From contig CABQMC010000032.1 of assembly GCA_902465115.1 (NCBI GenBank), positions 1 to 11,543 of the forward strand: DNA of 11,543 nucleotides, read 5' to 3'. Of the stretch, positions 7,099-11,543 are shown one piece after another; the stretch's first letter is position 1; each line of letters begins with the position of its first letter. The notes beneath the pieces were generated by a model. That model did no database searches. It saw nothing but the letters and a program-made list of their open reading frames with translations, and was not told the origin of the DNA. The position numbers and the translations under genes are program-made. Source of the stretch: an uncultured Collinsella sp. GTDB lineage: Bacteria; Actinomycetota; Coriobacteriia; Coriobacteriales; Coriobacteriaceae.

Positions 7099-7136
7099 GC
7101 GTTGCCCGGCACATGGAACTGCCGTCAACAGTATCA

Positions 7137-7166
7137 ATTCTATCAAAGCGCAGTTAGGTATGCGAA
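7137..7166 (-). promoter_or_regulatory. Probable toxin promoter
   Basis: On the minus strand TTCGCA (7166-7161) and TAGAAT (7142-7137) are 18 bases apart, with 4 of 6 and 5 of 6 consensus bases. The start would be near 7130, giving a leader of about 58 bases and an mRNA of about 200 bases. The -10 box is identical to that of the facing small RNA, and both early transcripts contain GACGGCAG. An upstream TTGAAA (7184-7179) could serve as -35 for a different, weaker -10. Confidence 0.5.
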
Positions 7167-7176
7167 TGTTTGTTCG
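7163..7176. promoter_or_regulatory. LexA (SOS) box overlapping the toxin promoter
   Basis: The minus-strand sequence CGAACAAACATTCG matches the Gram-positive LexA pattern CGAAC-N4-GTTCG at 9 of 10 fixed positions (A in place of the second-half G). It overlaps the likely -35 element, where LexA binding would block transcription. The site is short, so a chance match cannot be excluded, but its position and palindromic form are right. Confidence 0.5.
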
Positions 7177-7199
7177 TATTTCAAGAGACCAGCGTCACC

Positions 7200-7228
7200 T
7201 GTGACAAAGGGGCTATCCCTTTGTCACA
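7200..7228. repeat. Palindromic hairpin repeat, copy 2
   Basis: TGTGACAAAGGG (7200-7211) pairs perfectly with CCCTTTGTCACA (7217-7228) across a 5-base loop. It touches the stop codon of the HAD gene and could protect or end that mRNA, though no T-run follows on the minus strand. It is related in sequence to the hairpin at 6761-6795, and the two copies enclose the toxin-antitoxin candidate. Confidence 0.75.
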
Positions 7229-8080
7229 TTATTCGATGACGGTGCGGGAGTTTTGCTTGCGCATGGTGGCGAGCATGTGTTTGGGGACGGCATGAACCAT
7301 GCAACTGCCGATAGTTGCACTCGCGGCGGCCTTGGCGGCATCGCTGCCGTTTTTGGTCGCGTAGCTGTGGCGGAAACGTTTGAGCATGGCAATGTCGTTG
7401 CCGCCGTCGCCGTAGACCGCGTCCTCGGCAATGCCGTAGTAGCCCGCCAGCCAGGACACACTCTCGCCCTTGTTGCACGCCACGTCCGTGATCTCGAACA
7501 TCACCGGATCGAACGGCGCGTTGACCACGCGGTCCGATCGCTCGGCCAAATATGCCTTAAGGTCGCGCTCCAGCTCGGGCGAGGTCACGCGGCAGTTGAT
7601 CTTGCACACATCGTGGCGAAGGATGTCACCGATCGACTGGTCGAAATACTGTTCCTCGTGATAGCCGCCACGCGCGCGCATGCCGCGCATCACGATGCGC
7701 TTGATAGGGCTGTCCTTTTTAAAGCCCGCCTGATGCATCTCGAACGAACCGCTCGAGAACATGCCATCGGGTGTGGAGCAATCAAAGCAAATGTCCGGGA
7801 ATGCCTTGAGCAGCTCCTCGGTAACCTGCGGATCGATGGTCCAGGTCTTGAGCACCTCGCCATGGCAGTCGCGCACGATGGACCCATTGGAGCAGCAGGC
7901 GTCAAGCGCCAGCCCCGTAAAGCCATGCTCGCCGATTGGCAACGTCGAGCGCCCGGTCGCGGGAACCACATGCAGGCCAGCCTCGGTCAGCTCGCGAATG
8001 GCGCGGCGGATGGTCCCGTCTGCCTCGTGCAGGGCGTTCAGCAGCGTTCCGTCTAAGTCACTCGCAAACATCTTGATCAT
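7229..8080 (-). CDS. Cof-type HAD-superfamily (IIB) phosphatase
   Basis: The gene codes for 283 residues from the ATG at 8080. The frame stays open for 31 more codons upstream, but those lie in the inverted repeat and the intergenic gap, while the ATG at 8080 follows GGAGAG at good distance and places the catalytic motif at the normal position. HAD motif I is ASDLDGTLL (nucleophile D8, acid/base D10), motif II is ATGRS at 41-45, the motif III lysine is probably K204 (ACNKGES), and motif IV is GDGGNDIAM at 224-232. The cap insert between about 80 and 195 is of the C2B type. Members remove phosphate from sugar phosphates, flavin or PLP-type compounds in the cytoplasm; the substrate cannot be predicted. 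The gene lies downstream of the MFS transporter on the same strand but has its own possible promoter. Confidence 0.9.
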   Translation of the reverse strand: MIKMFASDLDGTLLNALHEADGTIRRAIRELTEAGLHVVPATGRSTLPIGEHGFTGLALDACCSNGSIVRDCHGEVLKTWTIDPQVTEELLKAFPDICFDCSTPDGMFSSGSFEMHQAGFKKDSPIKRIVMRGMRARGGYHEEQYFDQSIGDILRHDVCKINCRVTSPELERDLKAYLAERSDRVVNAPFDPVMFEITDVACNKGESVSWLAGYYGIAEDAVYGDGGNDIAMLKRFRHSYATKNGSDAAKAAASATIGSCMVHAVPKHMLATMRKQNSRTVIE

Positions 8081-8135
8081 GGGCACGCCTCTCCTTCGTC
8101 TGCACGATATTGTAGACGAAGGAGAGGCGTGCCCA
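8080..8135. promoter_or_regulatory. Perfect 21-22 bp inverted repeat around the HAD start signals
   Basis: Bases 8081-8101 are the exact reverse complement of 8114-8134, with one more pair at 8080/8135 and a 12-base loop. On the minus strand the arm nearest the gene holds the Shine-Dalgarno (AAGGAGAGG) and ends at the ATG. The minus-strand TACAAT (8114-8109), spanning the loop and one stem base, resembles a -10 box. Transcription from it would start near 8102 and yield only one arm, with a free ribosome site. An mRNA read through from the MFS gene would contain both arms, which would hide the site. A -35 at the right distance is weak (TTTGGG). Confidence 0.6.
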
Positions 8136-8195
8136 AACAATGCCGTCCCGGCGCGGCGTACCACCGCCTCCACAAATTCACGGTGCCCCAGTGCG

Positions 8196-9458
8196 TTAAG
8201 ACAATCGCCACAAGCGACTTTTCAGCCGATAAAACAGCACCGTCGTCAACGTCAACACCGCCAGCATGCCTGCGAATACAATCGCCGGTGTCCATCGATC
8301 ATATGCAACCCCGTACGTCAATTGGCCGATAGGTGTTGCGCAGGAAAGGACCATGTAAACGACCGAAAGCACTTTTCCGCAGAGCTCAGTCGGCGCTGCC
8401 CGTTGAACAAACGCGATGATTTCAACCGACGCAATGGCTGCCCACACCATGACCCATGCCGAACCAACCGCAAACACGGTGAACACCCATACATCTGTGC
8501 CGAACAGTAGCGTGACAATAATCGGTACGACTCCTAAACAGATCATCGCAACATATTGACATATGCCCTTGAAGGAAAAACGATGCGGCCAAATACCGAC
8601 CAAACCACTGCCGACAAGACCACCTAAGCCCATAGCCACCTCAATAATCCCAACAAAGGATGACTGCATTCCGAGATGCTTTGCAACAATAACGGGAGCA
8701 CCAATCGTTAACCCAACTAACGCAAGGTTCAAAATAGCCGCAATCAAAAACACAACGAGCAATGATGAGTTTTGAGACAGGTACCGAATCAACTCCCGAA
8801 AATCGTTTCGGCGTGTCGTACGAGTCGCGCCGTCTCCCATCGTTTCAGATGAGGCATTTTGCTTGAGTGCGCCCCCGAACAGCAGGGCTGAAATCGTAAA
8901 CGTCAACGCCGCGGTTTCGCATAGAGTATCGATACCAAAGCACCCATAGACTGCCGTCCCGACTACAGGCCCCAAGATATTGCTCATCATGATTATCTGC
9001 GAGACCAACGCAGTGGCACGCTCAACCTTTTCTTGGCCCGTCATGCACACCGCCTCAATTTGAAGCATCGGTTTCAGCAGCGATTGGATGCCATATTGGA
9101 CGCAAAGCATTGCTGCCACGACAACCGCAAGAGGCAGCGAACGCTTCATGGGGATAAACAGCAGTGATGCAGCCATCAGAACAATGCCGAGTACCACAAG
9201 AACCCCGCGACGTCTTCCCCGATCCGCCAAAATCCCGCCAACCGGAGTCGCGAGCACGCCCGGTATGAACGCTATCGCCGCGACGGCGCCATATAACGTT
9301 GAGGAGCCGCTGCAATCGAACAAGTAAAGCGGGCACGCAAAGCACAGTGCCGACAGCATCGAATACGCACACAGCTGTGCAACAAGAAGACCAAATAGCC
9401 TGATAGATCGCACTGTTTTTGGCGCCAATGAAACGCTAATTCTTCGCATCCCAGCCAT
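8196..9458 (-). CDS. MFS drug-type efflux transporter
   Basis: The gene codes for 420 residues with about 12 hydrophobic segments and a hydrophilic middle loop near 200-225, the usual MFS layout. MFS motif A is seen in the loop after helix 2 as GGILADRGRRR (74-84). The second half carries a PTELCGKVLSVVYMVLSCATPIGQ stretch (about 356-379, written here across two helices) like the DHA3/macrolide-efflux group. It would expel small toxic compounds or antibiotics by proton exchange across the cytoplasmic membrane; the substrate is unknown. The gene follows a TetR gene and has a matching operator 12 bases before its ATG, so repression lifted by a drug-like ligand is likely. Base composition is visibly lower in G and C than its neighbours, which suggests later acquisition. 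A second ATG three codons in is also possible as start. Confidence 0.88.
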   Translation of the reverse strand: MAGMRRISVSLAPKTVRSIRLFGLLVAQLCAYSMLSALCFACPLYLFDCSGSSTLYGAVAAIAFIPGVLATPVGGILADRGRRRGVLVVLGIVLMAASLLFIPMKRSLPLAVVVAAMLCVQYGIQSLLKPMLQIEAVCMTGQEKVERATALVSQIIMMSNILGPVVGTAVYGCFGIDTLCETAALTFTISALLFGGALKQNASSETMGDGATRTTRRNDFRELIRYLSQNSSLLVVFLIAAILNLALVGLTIGAPVIVAKHLGMQSSFVGIIEVAMGLGGLVGSGLVGIWPHRFSFKGICQYVAMICLGVVPIIVTLLFGTDVWVFTVFAVGSAWVMVWAAIASVEIIAFVQRAAPTELCGKVLSVVYMVLSCATPIGQLTYGVAYDRWTPAIVFAGMLAVLTLTTVLFYRLKSRLWRLS

Positions 9459-9470
9459 AAGCCTGCCCCC

Positions 9471-9495
9471 AAATACATACTGTTAGTATGTATTT
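9471..9495. promoter_or_regulatory. TetR operator O1, perfect palindrome
   Basis: AAATACATACT (9471-9481) is the exact reverse complement of AGTATGTATTT (9485-9495), with GTT at the centre. It lies 12 bases upstream of the transporter ATG, where bound repressor would block transcription. The adjacent TetR protein is the obvious binder. A variant is found at 9542-9554. Confidence 0.8.
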
Positions 9496-9504
9496 AATGA
9501 CTTG

Positions 9505-9526
9505 AAAAGGGCAGCCGTGGCTACCC
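9505..9526 (-). terminator. Intrinsic terminator after the TetR gene
   Basis: Read on the minus strand, GGGTAGC pairs with GCTGCCC (7 bp including one G-T pair, loop CACG) and TTTT follows (9508-9505). It ends the TetR mRNA before the transporter, implying a separate transporter promoter in the remaining ~45 bases, where no clear -35/-10 pair could be fixed. Confidence 0.65.
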
Positions 9527-9541
9527 TCACAAATCAATTAC

Positions 9542-9554
9542 ATACCGTTGGTAT
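9542..9554. promoter_or_regulatory. TetR operator O2
   Basis: ATACC-GTT-GGTAT shares the central GTT and the ATAC/GTAT half-sites of O1, with symmetrical C/G in place of T/A. It lies 5 bases after the TetR stop codon, with O2 and O1 centres 65 bases apart, on the other side of the terminator. Two repressor dimers might act together, or loop the DNA. Confidence 0.65.
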
Positions 9555-9559
9555 CTATA

Positions 9560-10222
9560 TTACCACCCGGCACGGTTCCATACGTCCCAAATCTGGGCCG
9601 TTGTCTGGAGCACTTCATTACCCAAATCAAGCCCCACCGCGGCCGCCATCTGCGCCAAACATTGTGCGCGAGCAAGCATTCGCTCCTTGGGCTCGAGCGG
9701 ACGGAACAATGGCAGCAGCCAAAGATTCGCTAACAACGATACGGCCTCCGCTGCTTCGCGCGGGCATTCGCACGCAATGGAGCCGTCGGCGATGCCCTCC
9801 TCGATTACTGGCAAGAGATTGCCATCGGCCGACTCGTCAAACGAACCTTGGTACTGCATCGCCAGCAGCCGCGAGCTTTTTACCGGATCTGCCGCAGGAT
9901 GCATGCGAGTCCATAGCTCGATTTGCGGAACGACGGACTCGGGCGCATAAAGTCGTTTGAGCTTTTGAGCTCCCGTCATATTGCCAGCACCGAGTGTCGC
10001 GCGACGGTGCTCAGCAATCGGAGCCGTTGCCCGATCAAATGCGGCGTTGAAAATCTCCTCTTTGCTCTTAAAGTGATGATAGACAGCACCCTTGGTCATG
10101 CCATCGAGGCGGTCGACGATGTCTTGAATGCTCGTCCCCTCATAACCCTGTACGCAGAATAGCTCCAGCGCCGCGTCGAGAATCTTCGCGACAGTCTCCT
10201 CGGGATATTTATTACGACCCAT
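9560..10222 (-). CDS. TetR/AcrR-family repressor, probable regulator of the MFS efflux gene
   Basis: The gene codes for 220 residues from the ATG at 10222 (MGRNKYPEETVAKILDAALE). The helix-turn-helix follows at about 30-53 with TSIQDIVDRLDGMTKGAVYHHF and the classical YHHFKSKEEIF after it. The C-terminal helical domain binds the ligand. The frame also allows an ATG at 10258, adding 12 residues; that ATG lies only 6 bases after a TAAAAT box and could be used without a leader. The shorter start is preferred because the family normally begins a few residues before the first helix. Neither start has a strong ribosome site. The gene is directly upstream of the transporter, whose promoter region holds two matched palindromes, so it most likely represses the transporter. 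Autoregulation is not obvious, since no copy of the palindrome is seen upstream of this gene. Confidence 0.88.
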   Translation of the reverse strand: MGRNKYPEETVAKILDAALELFCVQGYEGTSIQDIVDRLDGMTKGAVYHHFKSKEEIFNAAFDRATAPIAEHRRATLGAGNMTGAQKLKRLYAPESVVPQIELWTRMHPAADPVKSSRLLAMQYQGSFDESADGNLLPVIEEGIADGSIACECPREAAEAVSLLANLWLLPLFRPLEPKERMLARAQCLAQMAAAVGLDLGNEVLQTTAQIWDVWNRAGW

Positions 10223-10264
10223 AATCCGTCCATCCACAACGCAAGTCTTGTGCCTCATTGCAGC

Positions 10265-10294
10265 ATTTTAACGTTGCGGATGGTAGACGGTCGA
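10265..10294 (-). promoter_or_regulatory. Possible promoter of the efflux regulator
   Basis: On the minus strand TCGACC (10294-10289) and TAAAAT (10270-10265) are 18 bases apart. The -10 ends 6 bases before the ATG at 10258, a spacing that would give a leaderless mRNA or a 36-base leader to the ATG at 10222. A second -10-like TAGAAT lies just upstream at the end of the PII gene. Confidence 0.4.
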
Positions 10295-10296
10295 TT

Positions 10297-10635
10297 CTAC
10301 ACCGCGGCGGGACCGTGTTCGCCAGTACGTATGCGAATAACTTCCTCGACCGGCTCGACCCAGATCTTGCCGTCGCCGACGGCACCGGTGCGAGCGGCGC
10401 TGCAGATAATGTCGACAATGCCGTCGACATGCTCATCGGCGCAAATGAGCGTGAACTGCACCTTAGGAATCGTGTTGACAAGCAACTCGTTGCCGCGCAC
10501 GTATTCCTTCCAGCCATGCTGTGCGCCGCAGCCCTGCACCTGGTTGATAGTCATGCCACGAACATCGGCAGCAAACAGAGCGTCTTTAAGAACCTCAAGC
10601 TTCTCGGCACGAACGATCGCCGTAATCTTCTTCAT
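10297..10635 (-). CDS. glnB: PII nitrogen-regulatory protein (GlnB/GlnK type) without the T-loop tyrosine
   Basis: The gene codes for 112 residues, the normal PII length, from an ATG with GAGAGG upstream. Aligned without gaps, the key positions are Q39 and K58 (ATP and 2-oxoglutarate binding), the B-loop RTGAVGDGK (82-90), and R101 and R103. The T-loop keeps R47, G48 and E50, but position 51 is Leu, not the Tyr that is uridylylated or adenylylated in many bacteria, and 49 is Asn, not Ser. PII senses ATP/ADP and 2-oxoglutarate and controls nitrogen uptake and assimilation. Encoded just downstream of the ammonium transporter gene on the same strand, it most likely acts as GlnK, blocking the Amt channel when nitrogen is plentiful. 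Control by covalent change at residue 51 is excluded; control by effector binding alone is inferred. Whether it is closer to GlnB or GlnK is not resolved. Confidence 0.93.
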   Translation of the reverse strand: MKKITAIVRAEKLEVLKDALFAADVRGMTINQVQGCGAQHGWKEYVRGNELLVNTIPKVQFTLICADEHVDGIVDIICSAARTGAVGDGKIWVEPVEEVIRIRTGEHGPAAV

Positions 10636-10687
10636 AGTGAATTCCTCTCTTCAAAAAAAGAAATGAATTGTCCCTCACATGGCACGG

Positions 10688-10847
10688 GGTTTCCAGGTGC
10701 CACAGACCAACCTTGTAGATCAGATAAGTGCAACTAACAGGTCTTAGCAGGTTTCCCAAGTGCCGCAGATCGGCCTGAAAGAGGAGTGCCGCGTACTTAA
10801 GGTACGCAAACGACGATTGAAGGCCGAGGTGCGGTGCTTGGGGAAGC
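10688..10847. repeat. Diverged repeat family forming a long hairpin between amt and the PII gene
   Basis: Copies at 10688-10713 and 10750-10776 (starting GGTTTCC and ending CCT) match over ~21 of 26 positions with one gap, and every visible difference is a transition. A third copy at 10821-10847 is inverted relative to the second, so 10750-10847 can fold into a long imperfect stem with an inner GCGTAC-5-GTACGC hairpin (10791-10807). It begins 2 bases past the amt stop. It may act as an mRNA-stabilising or attenuating element within the amt-PII unit. No T-run marks it as a terminator. Confidence 0.55.
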
Positions 10848-10849
10848 TG

Positions 10850-11543
10850 CTAATCGAGTCCGGAGAACGAAGGGTAGGCGCTCTCGCCGTGCTGACTCGC
10901 ATCCAGGCCCAGCGCCTCATCGGCCTCGTCCACACGCAGACTGCCGTGGAACAGTGCCTTGACCACCGCGGCGATTACCAAATCGAGCACCAGCACAATA
11001 GCGACCGTCACCACAATGCCCAGAATCTGCGAAACGAGCAGCGACACGTCGCCCGTGTAGAACAGGCCGCCCTTACCGGTCCACGAGAGCTCCGGCACGC
11101 AGAACAGGCCCGTGAGCACGCCGCCCAGGATGCCGCCGATACCATGGCAACCGAACGCGTCGAGTGCGTCGTCGTAGCCAAACTTGGTCTTAAGATGGCT
11201 GATGGCCAGGTAGCAGACGGGCGATACGATCAGGCCCATAACCAGCGCTGCCCACGGCTCGACAAAGCCCGCGCCGGGCGTGACCACCACAAGTCCCGCA
11301 ACCAGACCGGTGTTGGCGCCCACCAGCGTGGGGCGACCAGTGTGCACGCGCTCGACGGCAAGCCACGAGACCATGCCCGCCGCGCTGGCCGTCACGGGGG
11401 ACAGGTACCAGGCGGAGGCGGGCGCCTCCTCGGTGGGAGCCGCCATCACCAGCGTATCGTTCTGGTAGGAGAGATATGCCCCCGTGCCCACATTTTTCAG
11501 CAGTCTGCCGCTGGCGCCGTCCTCCGTCACCCATTTCTGGCTG
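10850..11543 (-). CDS. amt: Ammonium transporter (Amt) C-terminal part, joined in frame to a ricin-type lectin segment at the window edge
   Basis: From about 11395 leftwards the translation is a normal Amt C-terminal half: SAAGMVSWLAVERVHTG, PTLVGANTGLVAGLVVVTPG, the pore region DALDAFGCHGIGGI with the second of the twin pore histidines, later membrane helices, and a cytosolic tail ending HGESAYPSFSGLD that would contact PII. Upstream (11395-11543) the same frame codes for about 49 residues that do not look like Amt. They have the QKW, KNVGTGAYLS and final W-L pattern of a ricin-type beta-trefoil repeat. In Amt proteins this position should hold the preceding membrane helices. Either the gene is interrupted or fused, or the assembly joins two loci here. 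The frame is open to the window edge, so no true start is visible. Transport of ammonium by a trimeric channel and co-transcription with the PII gene are the expected roles of the Amt part. Confidence 0.85.
   Translation of the reverse strand, partial: SQKWVTEDGASGRLLKNVGTGAYLSYQNDTLVMAAPTEEAPASAWYLSPVTASAAGMVSWLAVERVHTGRPTLVGANTGLVAGLVVVTPGAGFVEPWAALVMGLIVSPVCYLAISHLKTKFGYDDALDAFGCHGIGGILGGVLTGLFCVPELSWTGKGGLFYTGDVSLLVSQILGIVVTVAIVLVLDLVIAAVVKALFHGSLRVDEADEALGLDASQHGESAYPSFSGLD

Noticed and set aside
6971..7204. A 77-codon plus-strand frame across the toxin region
   Set aside because: It has no ribosome site and its translation has no membrane or domain pattern; the minus-strand 41-codon gene has strong start signals.
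7200..7228. Reading this hairpin as the intrinsic terminator of the HAD gene
   Set aside because: There is no T-run after the stem on the minus strand, and the core recurs at 6761-6795 away from any gene end, so it is better described as a dispersed repeat.
7253..8056. A 267-codon plus-strand frame opposite the HAD gene
   Set aside because: Shadow of the HAD gene, with no recognisable motif; the opposite strand has all four HAD motifs.
8081..8173. Upstream extension of the HAD gene to 8173
   Set aside because: The extra 31 codons cross the inverted repeat and the gap after the transporter and show no conserved sequence; the ATG at 8080 has a Shine-Dalgarno and fits the family start.
10744..10935. 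A 63-codon minus-strand frame across the end of amt
   Set aside because: It is a shifted frame of the amt tail running into the repeat hairpin and has no start signals.

Overview
The window is high-GC DNA that looks like a chromosome segment from a gut coriobacterium, most likely Collinsella or a close relative. This is inferred from the base composition, the giant single-chain dehydratase activase, the aryl-sulfate sulfotransferase remnant and the style of the intergenic palindromes. No rRNA or tRNA gene was seen that would confirm it. Almost everything is coded on the minus strand; the exceptions are a partial membrane-protein gene at the left edge and a small RNA near 6.9 kb.

Left part (1-6760). 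The 3' end of a DUF389-type membrane protein gene (+) faces a 5'-truncated aryl-sulfate sulfotransferase remnant (-). Next, on the minus strand, is a two-gene unit: a TetR-type regulator (TTG start, strong Shine-Dalgarno) followed 11 bases later by a ~1590-residue 2-hydroxyacyl-CoA dehydratase activase with two ATPase/iron-sulfur modules on one chain. A perfect 13-bp-stem terminator ends the unit. The activase appears to carry a 1-base indel about 15 codons after its natural ATG.

Middle (6761-7228). A 400-bp stretch that would normally be left blank lies between two related palindromic hairpins. It holds what looks like an undescribed type I toxin-antitoxin module. A 41-codon gene (-) codes for a hydrophobic peptide with a very basic tail; its Shine-Dalgarno sequence lies in a hairpin, and its promoter overlaps a near-perfect LexA (SOS) box. 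Facing it is an ~83-nt RNA (+) with a well-spaced promoter and an intrinsic terminator that overlaps the 3' end of the toxin gene. A repeated 8-9 base motif gives the RNA extra pairing sites on the toxin mRNA. The layout resembles the par (Fst/RNAI/RNAII) and TxpA/RatA systems, and SOS control recalls TisB.

Right part (7229-11543), all minus strand. In transcription order there is the 3' part of an ammonium transporter gene (amt), a PII signal protein gene, a TetR regulator, an MFS efflux transporter and a Cof-type HAD phosphatase. The TetR-MFS pair has two matching operators on either side of a terminator. The HAD gene starts at the foot of a perfect 21-22 bp inverted repeat that contains its Shine-Dalgarno sequence and a possible -10 box. 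At the right edge the amt frame runs directly into a ricin-type lectin segment, which is either a real fusion or an assembly chimera.
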